From Dyadobacter luteus (GTDB lineage Bacteria > Bacteroidota > Bacteroidia > Cytophagales > Spirosomataceae): a stretch of 64,000 nt of DNA. The notes beneath the pieces were generated by a model. That model saw only the letters and a program-made list of their open reading frames with translations. It ran no database searches and had not been told where the DNA came from. How positions within the stretch are numbered: the stretch's first letter is position 1; each line of letters begins with the position of its first letter. Made by a program: the position numbers and the translations under genes. Positions 52,797 through 62,152 of the stretch are shown piece after piece. The stretch spans positions 248,001 to 312,000 of the forward strand of contig NZ_QNUL01000003.1 of NCBI RefSeq assembly GCF_003383615.1, given 5' to 3'.

Positions 52797-55700
52797 ATGA
52801 AAAGGATACTACTGTCTCTTTTAATGGTTTGTGCCTGTCTGAATACAATGGCACAAAATACTGCTATACGACTTACGCTCAATATTCTGCCTCCTTACTC
52901 TACAAGCCTGACTGACTACCGCCCGTCTCCTTCGTCACCGGGAAAGATGATTGTCACAGTGCAGAATCAGAGTAACCAGGAACAGCGCATTTACATACGC
53001 GCTGAGATTCATGGTGAGGATAATGGCGTGAGGATTTACACGAGTCCTGACTATGTTCCTGCCACACCTATTGTGCTGAATCCATTTGAAACCAGACAAC
53101 TTTTCCCCAATGAGATCATGGAAATTTATGATCCGAACCGTTTGGTTTACATTGGCACAGACCAACGTCAGATCAAAAATTCGGACCGCGTTCCTGAAGG
53201 TATGTACTCTATCTGTGCTCGTGCTTACGACCACACACCCGGACGGACACAGACCCCTATTTCAATGGCAAGCCCTGCAGGTTGCACCTCAATTTTCATG
53301 CGTAATCCCGAGCCCCCCATTCTGATACAACCATTTCAGGATGCAGAAGTGAAAGCTTTTCAGCCCCAAAATGTTATTTTTTCATGGACACAACCCGCCG
53401 GTTCCGATCCCAATACGCGCTACCGGTTGAGAATTGTAGAAATGTTTGAAGCGGACGGACGCCGCACCGATCCTAACGTGATATATGAAGCCTCAGGGTC
53501 ACCGATTTTCGATCAGGAAATCATGGGCAATACGTATGTGTACGGCCCGTCAGATCATGCCCTGGTGCCTGGCCGCCGTTATGCCTGGGCGGTGGCAGCT
53601 GTAGATCCCAATGCAAAAACTGCGTTCAGAAACTATGGAAGAAGTGAAGTGAGGGCTTTTACTTACAAATCCTATTTGCCTGAACAGATCGCTGCAATTT
53701 CGGATGTTCAAAAAGAAAAGCAAAAGAAAGGTGGTCGCGCGGTTTTGCCAAATGTCAGATTCACCAGAGATATTCAGATCAGAGACCTTATCAAAAACAC
53801 CTTTAAAGGAAAACTGATATGGGCATACAGAAAATCAGAAACAGGCTTCGTGCCGGAACCGCCACCTGCACAAGTCAAAGACCCACATTTTCCAAGCGAC
53901 AATTCGAACGGTTTATCCCGTTTTGAGTCATTGGAAATGTCCGGCAGCTTTCGGGGAAATGTGGCCACCGCTGTGACCGGAACGAAGAAAGCAAACAGTT
54001 TGCCTACAGGAGTTTCAACTGCAAATACAGGTAGAATTCATTCCTTCGGAGGAGGAAACACCACTATCAGCCTCGTTTCCACAGCGCTTACAGACCGTGC
54101 GAGCACAAACGTGCAAAGTATGCTAACCGTCCGCCAGCGTCATCAGGAAAGAATTCTGACACTTGCAGATGAAAACCGTTATCCTTTGTCGGAAACCAAA
54201 ATCAGTCTTTATCTTAGAAAAAAAAGTAAAACAGGCAAACCTGCGCAAGCTGCCCCGATGATTTTCCGGGTAGACGGGAAGAGCGAAAAGGATGAAATTT
54301 TGCTCGGTCAAACTACTACAAATACTGCGGGAGAGTTTGTTTTAAACTACATGGATGACATTCCTGACGGTTATGATGTGTACCTGAAAACTGATAATCC
54401 CTATTTCGAATTTGCTGATTATGACATCCCGTTGGTAGCAGGACAGCAGGGCAGCTATGATTTCGGCGATCTTGTGGGATTGGCTAAAACATTCCGCGTC
54501 CGTGTAAAAGTAGTAAATCAGGAGGGTTCAGAGCTCGATCTGGCCACGGTAAGGCTTGAACGGACAAGCGGGTTTTACATAAGCAATCCCACCAATCAGA
54601 ATCTGCTGCACGAAGTAATGAGAGACAGCCTTTCAGACCAACCAACAGAGGTGGTTGCCATCGGGAAGAACGGTTCTTTCTGGCCGCGCCTTTTTTACAG
54701 TCAAGGTTTTACCGACTGCTATTCTGTCGTGATCGAAGGCGAAGGAATGCGGAAGACAGTACACAATCTTAATTTGATTGACCTCTCGAATCTCGGAGCA
54801 AATCTGTCTGAATCAGATCAGGTGGTTTTACTTGAAAAAAGCTTTGTCGCAGATATCGCGCTTCCTGTAGTGGAAGGACGTGTATTGACAAAAAATGGAG
54901 AGGTTCCTGTAGCAGGAGCTATCGTAACAGTTCGAAAAAAAGGGAGCCAGTCAGCCCAACCAACCAAACTGTCCAATGGCATGACCGCCATATCTGTCAA
55001 TCTAAACGACAGAAGCGCCACTACAGATAGTCTTGGCAAATTCACGATAGAGAATATACCTGTCAGTGCTGAAGCGGTTGAGGTGATGGTTAATTTTAAG
55101 GGCAAACAAACCATTCATGATAAAGACCTTTACCTATCTCAACGTGGTCTGCGCGAAACAATTGACCCTCTATTTATTAATGCTGAACTCATCACGGTAT
55201 CAGGTAAAGTCGTTGATACAAACGGAGAGCCCCTCCCCGATGCCACACTGACATGGAAGACGGGTGGCAAAGCATTCTATAGCGATGAAGAAGGTAACTT
55301 CACCGGAAGCCAGACAGAGGGAAAACATATTCTGATTGCCCGGAAGCCAGGATTCAGGGACACAGAGTATGCGGTTGAACTGAAAGCTCAATCCAAACCT
55401 CAGGGCTCCTACCAACCCGGAAGGTCCGTCAATACTTCCATTAGCAGCTGGACACAATCTGTCAATACAGCACGTCTGAATTTCAAAGGTGCAGGTATCT
55501 ATGATGGCAAAACGGTTACGCCCAAACCTTCATCAAAAACAGCTTCATCATCTTCCCCAACCAGCCAAAAGCTGGTGCAGGCGGGTACCTTGAACAATAC
55601 CTCAAAAACACTCACCACAGCTGCTCAAAATTACTTTGATGTATTCGGAGACGGAATGCCTTCGTCATCAGTTTCATCCGGGCATGTCATTGTGATGAGT

Positions 55701-58649
55701 CGGTTCTTTGTGAAGGTTTTGGTAAAAGATGCTGGCAACAACCAGCCCATTCCCAACGCAAAAGTATCAGCAGAGGGCAGTATGAGTGAAGCTGTTACAA
55801 ATTCAGCCGGAAGCACTATTGTCTCAGACGTGCAGGGAGGTAATGGCGCAATCATTGTAAATGGTCCTGAAGGTTCTTTTTATGCCACCAAAAAATCGGA
55901 AGTAATTCTCGATGCTTCACAGGATACCCTCTCGGTAGAAGTAAGTCTGAAAGCAGGAGCCAAAGCCAGCGGGCAGGTCAGACTGGCCGGTGCGCCGGTT
56001 GCTGATGCCGTTGTTGCTGTTGAAGGAATGGAACATATTTTCGCCAAAACTAACCAGCAAGGCCAATATATCCTGTCCGGAATTCCTGCCGGGGAGTATA
56101 CACTGGTCGCCAGTAAGGAAGGGATGCTTGCAGGAGAAAACACAAAGCAATTTAATCCAAATGAAACTTACAGCATTGATTTCACCTTAACCGATCCGGG
56201 ATTTAATGCTGCCAGTCTGCTCGGTTTCAAGCTGGTATTATTCCGTTCGAAGCCTGGTATGAGCGCCAACGAATTCATCATATCCGGAGAACTGAAAAGC
56301 TTGCCGGACAATCCTATATTTAAAAAGACGGGTAATACAGAGCTGTCACTACGTTTCACTGACAAAACGATCATTAAAGAAGGAAATACAATTTATCCCA
56401 AAGGCGGAGAACTGATCACGGATGTATCAGAAATCAAGCTGAAGGCATTTGAATACCTGATCGTTAGACTAAGGAATGCCGGTGGACTACGGGTACGCCC
56501 TGCCTCTGCCGGTAGCCGCACACACGGAGAAATTGCCGGCGAAGCGGACATTGACTGGGGAGCGACTTTTTCGGCGATTTCGGGAATAACGCTGCCCTCT
56601 GTACCTGTTAAGATCAGGATGGGGGCTACAGAAAATATCATCGCACCAATCAACAGCGCCGGGACTGCATCATTTACCTCGCTGGGACTTTCCGGTCCGG
56701 CGGAAGGCTGGAGCTTGTATGGAATAAAAGTAATACCCGATCTGCCTGGCTGCACAGTTGACAAAGAAGGTTTGAATCTGAAAGGGATGGTGAAGATTGA
56801 AGGCATTCCCCTCCTCAACAATCAGGAATTGAAACTCGACCGGTTTGTCATTAGTAAGCGGGGTGAAATCAAAGATGTAAGCATTAACCTCAATCCCGCA
56901 CCTACCCTAACGCTGATTACCTGGAAACTGAAGCTCAGCGGAGTGAATATCAACCAGTATGGCTTAAAACTTAATGGTGAACTGGAGGTACCCGTCCCAT
57001 CATCTGATTTGGCAAAAATATCGGTCAAAGAATTGGGTATCAACGCGCAGCAATTAACAGGTGGCACATTTTTACTTCCATCAACAGGAGTTGATATTTT
57101 TGGTCAGGTTAAATTCAAAACTACACCTGGCAAAGACTTCACAATACAAAAAATAGCCGGCAGTACCCACTATCGTTTCATTGGTGCAGGTAGTATTGAT
57201 CTGCCTAAATGGATTAACCAACGCATCACGCTCGACCATTTCAGTGTAGCTACCAATGGTGATTTCTCGGTAGTAGCTGATACAGATATTGAGGTGGACT
57301 TTGCAGGTATGGCTAAGTTGGGCATCACCAAATTCGGCTTTGCTTCCAATGTTTCTCAAATCACTGTTGGCGGTAAGTTCCGGTTAAATATCCCCATGTT
57401 TGGCGCTGGCGCAGACGGCACGCTCTACTTCAGAAAAGGTGCCGCACCACGGATAGATGAGCTGGGTATTAACTTCAATCTGGCTTCCGCCATTGCAGTA
57501 GAAGCAAAGCTGAAATTCAATGAAACCGAGTTCAGAGGGGAAGGAGCGCTCAAACTGGCTGGTATATCCGGAGTAGGACTGAAATTCTGGTATGAAAAAA
57601 TAAACAGTGCGCCACGTTTGAGCAATAGCCCACCCGTAAGTAGTGGCATACGTGTAGGTGCACAGTTTCTTGCGAATGTAATCATTCCGATTGGTCTGGT
57701 AAAACTGGACAGACTGACTGGAGGCTTTGACTTCAACTTCGCCGAAAACATTTACAGCATCAATGCAGGAGGACGGATCACCGTTGCACCGGATCCGTAT
57801 GGGGTTGTTGCGCTGGATCCGGTCGCTCTGAAAATCACCTCTGCTCCCGGCGGACCTGTCTTCGAAGGAAATGCCGGGGTAAAAGTACTTGACGCATGGA
57901 CATTGGGCTCCGCCACGATGAAACTGGATTTCAATCGCAAACAATTTTTTATTGACGGCGAATTTGGCGCAGGATTCAGTCTGATGAAAGGAATAGATGT
58001 AGAAAGTAAATCAGGTGTTCACCTTGAACTTTACACAGGAACAGGAAGCAACTACTGGTTTGTAGCCGGTTATTCCAGAACACGCATTTTAGGCATATTT
58101 GATACTGGTGTAAATATCGCTGCCGGATGGAACGTACCGAAAAGCACCCACACATCGCTGAGCGGTATCCCTGATTACGTGCTGACCAACGGGCGACTCT
58201 ACGGAGGATATTTCGGGACTCATTCCTCTATTGATATAGGACCATACACCGCTACATTAGGACCGATCAGCGCAACGGCCTGGTATAAAAACTCCGGCAT
58301 GTGCGAAGTGTACGCCAACTTCAAGTCTAACTCTTTCGGGTTCAAAATTGCTTCAGACTGGCATGCAGGCGGTAGCGCTTCCATCTCACCGTTGGGCAAA
58401 GTCGCTTCGGCTGATGTGCGCATTAAAGGAGAAATTGAAGGATATTACGGCAGCAGTGCATGGGGTGTTCGCGGACATTTGTCTGGCCACGTAAGGGCGC
58501 ATATAGGATGTGAAGGAGGCTGTAATTCGCTTGCTTTCAAATTTCCGGTTCCCTTCCCCTGCGGTCTCAAAGTTTGCGCTGGTGCGGCTGCAGATGTCTC
58601 CTATGATTCTAATCGCGGTATAGGTATATCACTTAGACTTTTTGAATAA
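52797..58649 (+). CDS. Giant surface protein with TANFOR-type N-terminus and carboxypeptidase-like repeats
   Basis: 1950 residues with a signal peptide (LLSLLMVCACLNTMAQ). Residues about 20-290 match the TANFOR-type N-terminal domain known from Tannerella-like surface proteins (IRLTLNILPPYSTSLTDYRP, RRYAWAVAAVDPNAKTAFRN). A variable region follows, then several carboxypeptidase-D-like beta-sandwiches: about 690 (VEGRVLTKNGEVPVAGAIV), 800 (VSGKVVDTNGEPLPDATLTW), 965 (VLVKDAGNNQPIPNAKVSAE) and 1055 (ASGQVRLAGAPVADAVVAVE). From about 1140 to 1950 the sequence is a long beta-rich stretch. Cys1905, Cys1909, Cys1922 and Cys1927 form a cluster at the C-terminus, unusual for an otherwise Cys-poor protein. 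No T9SS CTD is present at the end. Its stop overlaps the next start by one base. Confidence 0.85.
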   Translation: MKRILLSLLMVCACLNTMAQNTAIRLTLNILPPYSTSLTDYRPSPSSPGKMIVTVQNQSNQEQRIYIRAEIHGEDNGVRIYTSPDYVPATPIVLNPFETRQLFPNEIMEIYDPNRLVYIGTDQRQIKNSDRVPEGMYSICARAYDHTPGRTQTPISMASPAGCTSIFMRNPEPPILIQPFQDAEVKAFQPQNVIFSWTQPAGSDPNTRYRLRIVEMFEADGRRTDPNVIYEASGSPIFDQEIMGNTYVYGPSDHALVPGRRYAWAVAAVDPNAKTAFRNYGRSEVRAFTYKSYLPEQIAAISDVQKEKQKKGGRAVLPNVRFTRDIQIRDLIKNTFKGKLIWAYRKSETGFVPEPPPAQVKDPHFPSDNSNGLSRFESLEMSGSFRGNVATAVTGTKKANSLPTGVSTANTGRIHSFGGGNTTISLVSTALTDRASTNVQSMLTVRQRHQERILTLADENRYPLSETKISLYLRKKSKTGKPAQAAPMIFRVDGKSEKDEILLGQTTTNTAGEFVLNYMDDIPDGYDVYLKTDNPYFEFADYDIPLVAGQQGSYDFGDLVGLAKTFRVRVKVVNQEGSELDLATVRLERTSGFYISNPTNQNLLHEVMRDSLSDQPTEVVAIGKNGSFWPRLFYSQGFTDCYSVVIEGEGMRKTVHNLNLIDLSNLGANLSESDQVVLLEKSFVADIALPVVEGRVLTKNGEVPVAGAIVTVRKKGSQSAQPTKLSNGMTAISVNLNDRSATTDSLGKFTIENIPVSAEAVEVMVNFKGKQTIHDKDLYLSQRGLRETIDPLFINAELITVSGKVVDTNGEPLPDATLTWKTGGKAFYSDEEGNFTGSQTEGKHILIARKPGFRDTEYAVELKAQSKPQGSYQPGRSVNTSISSWTQSVNTARLNFKGAGIYDGKTVTPKPSSKTASSSSPTSQKLVQAGTLNNTSKTLTTAAQNYFDVFGDGMPSSSVSSGHVIVMSRFFVKVLVKDAGNNQPIPNAKVSAEGSMSEAVTNSAGSTIVSDVQGGNGAIIVNGPEGSFYATKKSEVILDASQDTLSVEVSLKAGAKASGQVRLAGAPVADAVVAVEGMEHIFAKTNQQGQYILSGIPAGEYTLVASKEGMLAGENTKQFNPNETYSIDFTLTDPGFNAASLLGFKLVLFRSKPGMSANEFIISGELKSLPDNPIFKKTGNTELSLRFTDKTIIKEGNTIYPKGGELITDVSEIKLKAFEYLIVRLRNAGGLRVRPASAGSRTHGEIAGEADIDWGATFSAISGITLPSVPVKIRMGATENIIAPINSAGTASFTSLGLSGPAEGWSLYGIKVIPDLPGCTVDKEGLNLKGMVKIEGIPLLNNQELKLDRFVISKRGEIKDVSINLNPAPTLTLITWKLKLSGVNINQYGLKLNGELEVPVPSSDLAKISVKELGINAQQLTGGTFLLPSTGVDIFGQVKFKTTPGKDFTIQKIAGSTHYRFIGAGSIDLPKWINQRITLDHFSVATNGDFSVVADTDIEVDFAGMAKLGITKFGFASNVSQITVGGKFRLNIPMFGAGADGTLYFRKGAAPRIDELGINFNLASAIAVEAKLKFNETEFRGEGALKLAGISGVGLKFWYEKINSAPRLSNSPPVSSGIRVGAQFLANVIIPIGLVKLDRLTGGFDFNFAENIYSINAGGRITVAPDPYGVVALDPVALKITSAPGGPVFEGNAGVKVLDAWTLGSATMKLDFNRKQFFIDGEFGAGFSLMKGIDVESKSGVHLELYTGTGSNYWFVAGYSRTRILGIFDTGVNIAAGWNVPKSTHTSLSGIPDYVLTNGRLYGGYFGTHSSIDIGPYTATLGPISATAWYKNSGMCEVYANFKSNSFGFKIASDWHAGGSASISPLGKVASADVRIKGEIEGYYGSSAWGVRGHLSGHVRAHIGCEGGCNSLAFKFPVPFPCGLKVCAGAAADVSYDSNRGIGISLRLFE

Positions 58650-60682
58650 TGAAACTTACAACAATCATATCGCTGGGACTTTTGATCCTATGCCAGATCC
58701 CCAGCCTTGCACAAATCGGGGCAAGCGAAGGTAAGGAAGCTGTTTACGTTTACCTCTCCGACCGCAGGTTGTCGGCACAGACACCCATGGAAAATCTGAC
58801 TGGTGTCAATCTCTATCGATCCATTGGTAATGAAGCATTTAAACCGCTTGGGAGAGTTCAGGCGGCAGGTACACAGGAAGATTTCAAAAGAGTGGCCGGA
58901 CAGACTATTTTGCATGATATTCAAATCCAGAAAAACCTGAAAAGCGAACAGGATGCCTGGGAATATGTCCGAAAAAATCCACTGCTGAATGATTACGGAA
59001 TAATCGTACTGAATCCTGATTTTTCTGTAGCCATGGGCGCCGTATACAAAGATGAAGAGGTAAAAAAGGCGGGTGCTAAAAGCATCCGTTACAAAGCTGA
59101 GTTCATTACGGTGGATGGCAAGGTAAACAAAACATCTGAAGCTAATCTGACGTTAGGCATCCCACCAGTTATTGCCAAACCCCTGCTTGAAAATATCATT
59201 GAAGCCGATTCGTCAGTGATTGTAACATGGAAGCTACAGGTAGCCAGCTCTCCCGATGCAACATTGGGAGAAATATGGATGAGAGAAAAAGCCAATATGC
59301 CTTTTAAAAAAGCAGGATACGCCTTTGCTAATCGTGATGAAAAGAATGAGAATATCTCCTTCATCTGGCAGCAACGGGTAAAACCGGGACTCTCTTACGG
59401 ATTTTACATCGTGCCACAGACGCTGGTGAATCTCGCTGGCCCCACATCAGACACTGTATCGCTGGTTTCGAAGAATTTCAGAAATCTGCCTCAGATTCCC
59501 ATTGCTTCTGTCAGGGATACGGTCAGCGGGATATTCATTTCCTGGAAAACAATCGGAGACCTTTCATTTTTAGGGGGAATTGTGATTGAACGAAGCAAAC
59601 TTCCCAGTGAAGGTTACACCGTATTGGATACCATTTCAGCCACTGCCACTTCATACCTTGACATTCAGGTTTTGCCCAGTACGTTGTATCATTACAGATT
59701 CAGAATGCTAAGCATACGCGGAAGTTTGTCGGAACCATCAGCACATGTATCGCACCGCATGTTTGCAAAAAGGAGAGCTATTGAAGCCCCGGAAGGGGTC
59801 AGAATTGCTAAAAACAGCAGCGGAAATACTGTTATTTCATGGAAACAAGTGGTCTCTCCGGAAGTCAGCAGCTATCAGGTTTTCCGGACTTTGCAGGGCA
59901 GCGAACAATTCAACCCTATTTCCAACATTACACAGGATACAACATTTACTGACACGACTGTACACAACAGCAGGATAGTTTATAAGTATGCCGTCAAGAC
60001 ATTGAATTACGAAAACAGGACCAGTGAACTCTCACACGCTGTATTCGGCAGCCCCGGCGATATCATCCTGCCCAAAACTCCCTACGATGTAGAAGGCTAC
60101 ACAGAGCCAGGAAAAATCACTTTGCGCTGGAAAGATATGGTTGCTTATGATGCCTGCATCCGTGGCTATGCTGTATATCGAAAGGCCATCGGCGCCGGCA
60201 GCAAACCTAATGAAACAGAGTTATCTCCTCAGACATTGCTAACAAACGGATTCAAGAAGATCAGTGAGGAGCTAGTCCGGGAAGTCATTTTTGCAGATAA
60301 AACAACAACACCCGGAATGAGCTACGCTTATGCCGTAACTGCAACTGATCAATTCGGTGTGGAAGGAAATGCATTGGGTACAAAAAAACTTACCTCCTCC
60401 CGCACAGCTTTAAGAGCTCCTGAGATTTATGTGCGCAAAACCAGCAAAGGAATTGAGGTTACATGGGATGACGTACTCGTTTCGGGTATAGACAAATACC
60501 TAATTTTCTCACGGGGCAATGGCCAGAAGGACGCCGTTCTCATAGCTGAAATACAACCGGGAAAAGAGGTATATGTGATTCCCAATGTCAGAGCAGGCCA
60601 GTTGCACTTCTACTCCATGCAGATCAGCGCAAAAGGAATCAAGAGTCCTGTCGGCGTTGAAAAAAGCGCAAGGGTGGACTGA
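58649..60682 (+). CDS. Exported fibronectin type III-repeat protein
   Basis: 677 residues. The signal peptide is ISLGLLILCQIPSLAQ. An N-terminal globular part (IGASEGKEAVYVYLSDRRLS, DAWEYVRKNPLLNDYGIIVL) is followed from about 170 by at least four fibronectin III-like modules (PIASVRDTVSGIFISWKTIG, PEGVRIAKNSSGNTVISWKQ, YDVEGYTEPGKITLRWKDM, PEIYVRKTSKGIEVTWDDVL). Its ATG overlaps the stop codon of the giant surface protein, so translation is coupled and the proteins should be made in fixed ratio. No T9SS CTD or anchor is visible at the C-terminus. Partner binding at the cell surface is inferred. Confidence 0.85.
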   Translation: MKLTTIISLGLLILCQIPSLAQIGASEGKEAVYVYLSDRRLSAQTPMENLTGVNLYRSIGNEAFKPLGRVQAAGTQEDFKRVAGQTILHDIQIQKNLKSEQDAWEYVRKNPLLNDYGIIVLNPDFSVAMGAVYKDEEVKKAGAKSIRYKAEFITVDGKVNKTSEANLTLGIPPVIAKPLLENIIEADSSVIVTWKLQVASSPDATLGEIWMREKANMPFKKAGYAFANRDEKNENISFIWQQRVKPGLSYGFYIVPQTLVNLAGPTSDTVSLVSKNFRNLPQIPIASVRDTVSGIFISWKTIGDLSFLGGIVIERSKLPSEGYTVLDTISATATSYLDIQVLPSTLYHYRFRMLSIRGSLSEPSAHVSHRMFAKRRAIEAPEGVRIAKNSSGNTVISWKQVVSPEVSSYQVFRTLQGSEQFNPISNITQDTTFTDTTVHNSRIVYKYAVKTLNYENRTSELSHAVFGSPGDIILPKTPYDVEGYTEPGKITLRWKDMVAYDACIRGYAVYRKAIGAGSKPNETELSPQTLLTNGFKKISEELVREVIFADKTTTPGMSYAYAVTATDQFGVEGNALGTKKLTSSRTALRAPEIYVRKTSKGIEVTWDDVLVSGIDKYLIFSRGNGQKDAVLIAEIQPGKEVYVIPNVRAGQLHFYSMQISAKGIKSPVGVEKSARVD

Positions 60683-60723
60683 AATCCGGAAATCAATTTA
60701 GCAACCTCTTAAATAATACCTCC

Positions 60724-62049
60724 ATGAAACTTTCGGTCCGTACCATTTTTGCAGCAATATTTACTCTGCTATTCAGTATTTCTTGTGAAGAAAAATTAGA
60801 ACTATCAGCTCCGGCTCTCTCAAACGTAAGCATCACGGCTGTCGGTGTTAATAGTGCCAGCTTTTCAGCTTCAATCACTAAATCCGGAAATCAGGCGATT
60901 CTGGATCATGGATTTACGATATCTACTTCTGATGGTGTGCCCGTAATTGATGACAACAGTGTAAAAAAAGGCGCGATCGATATGGCTACTCCCACGCCTA
61001 TCCTACTCACCGGAGCGCACACCAACTTGCAAATTGCAACTGACTATTATGTTCACGCATTTGTAGTGCTCCAATCCGGTCCGATTTTCAGTGAAGTCAC
61101 TAAATTCAAAACCTCAGAAGTCTTGCAGCCAGGGATCAAAACGGATGGTGCTGATTCTGTGACTTACAATTCTATACGCCTTCGCGGCGCTATTATCTCG
61201 AAAGGAACTTATCCAATTTCAGAATATGGAATCGTATGGAGCGGCACCAATAATCCAACTACAGAATCGGGTGCAAGGTATACTGTTAAAAATGATGTTT
61301 CCGGATTCCCTCACTCTTTTGCAACACACGCACGCGGCCTGTCTCCGAACACTACTTATCACTACAGAGCTTATGTAATCTCAAACGGTGTAACCAGCTA
61401 TGGAGAAAATCTAAATTTCAAAACTGAGAATGAGATCCAGCCAAAAGTGCAAACAGGCGACGCCAAGCCCTATGCACGCGGATCATATCTATGGGGAGAG
61501 ATTACAGCCAGAGGTACATCGGCTATTTCGCAGTATGGTATTTGCTGGTCTACAGGTGAGAACCCTACCGTGTCAGGAGAGAAGCTGATTTTTAGTGGAG
61601 ATGTCAATCAGGTTCCAAAATCTTTTGGTGGTGACGCAATCAATCTGACACCCGGCACGACCTATCACTACCGGGCATTTGTGACCATGAATGGTGTAAC
61701 AACCTATGGAGCTGATCGCGTTTTTCAAACAAATACAGAACGTCAACCGACTGTCATCACCGATCCTCCCAAAGCTGGTGGACTAACATCCTATCTGTTG
61801 GGACGGATAACAGCGAGAGGAGATGGAGACATTTCTCAGTATGGAATGTGCTGGTCTACCAATGCCAACCCCACTACAGCAGACGCTAAGTTTGTTTATA
61901 ACGGAAACATCACCTCATTCCCCAAGGCTATTACCGTATTTATTGAAAATCTCTTGCCCGTTACAACTTATCACTATCGTGCATTTGTAACCATGAATGG
62001 CGTAACAACCTATGGAGCCAATCAAAGTTTTAAAACTTCGACCAGATAA
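60724..62049 (+). CDS. Lipoprotein with four fibronectin-like repeats
   Basis: 441 residues. The lipobox with Cys21 (LLFSISCEEKLE) predicts outer-membrane lipidation. Four repeats follow, at about 31-130 (diverged), 135-234, 239-338 and 341-440. The last three share YGICWST-type and TTYHYRAFVTMNGVTTYG motifs; repeats 3 and 4 are almost identical in the 18-residue end motif at both protein and DNA level. It is 41 bp after the fibronectin-like gene and likely the last gene of the surface cluster. A surface adhesin or assembly partner is suggested. The next gene is on the other strand. Confidence 0.85.
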   Translation: MKLSVRTIFAAIFTLLFSISCEEKLELSAPALSNVSITAVGVNSASFSASITKSGNQAILDHGFTISTSDGVPVIDDNSVKKGAIDMATPTPILLTGAHTNLQIATDYYVHAFVVLQSGPIFSEVTKFKTSEVLQPGIKTDGADSVTYNSIRLRGAIISKGTYPISEYGIVWSGTNNPTTESGARYTVKNDVSGFPHSFATHARGLSPNTTYHYRAYVISNGVTSYGENLNFKTENEIQPKVQTGDAKPYARGSYLWGEITARGTSAISQYGICWSTGENPTVSGEKLIFSGDVNQVPKSFGGDAINLTPGTTYHYRAFVTMNGVTTYGADRVFQTNTERQPTVITDPPKAGGLTSYLLGRITARGDGDISQYGMCWSTNANPTTADAKFVYNGNITSFPKAITVFIENLLPVTTYHYRAFVTMNGVTTYGANQSFKTSTR

Positions 62050-62121
62050 ATAAATCAATCAGGTAAAACTGATATACACGATAATAAATCGAGGTGAAGT
62101 TTAGAGAAGAGGTTATAAAAA

Positions 62122-62143
62122 AAGCCCGTCTCACGACGGGCTT
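62122..62143 (-). terminator. Intrinsic terminator of sucB
   Basis: AAGCCCGTC (62122-62130), loop TCAC, GACGGGCTT (62135-62143). On the minus strand a run of seven T follows, the correct side for sucB, whose stop is at 62153. Confidence 0.88.
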
Positions 62144-62152
62144 AAATGTATA

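Noticed and set aside
57384..57944. 186-codon minus-strand frame
   Set aside because: Antisense to the giant surface protein, no domain content.
52797..58649. Giant protein as a large T9SS adhesin with CTD
   Set aside because: The C-terminus (GIGISLRLFE) lacks the T9SS sorting motif pattern seen in the gene at 48440.
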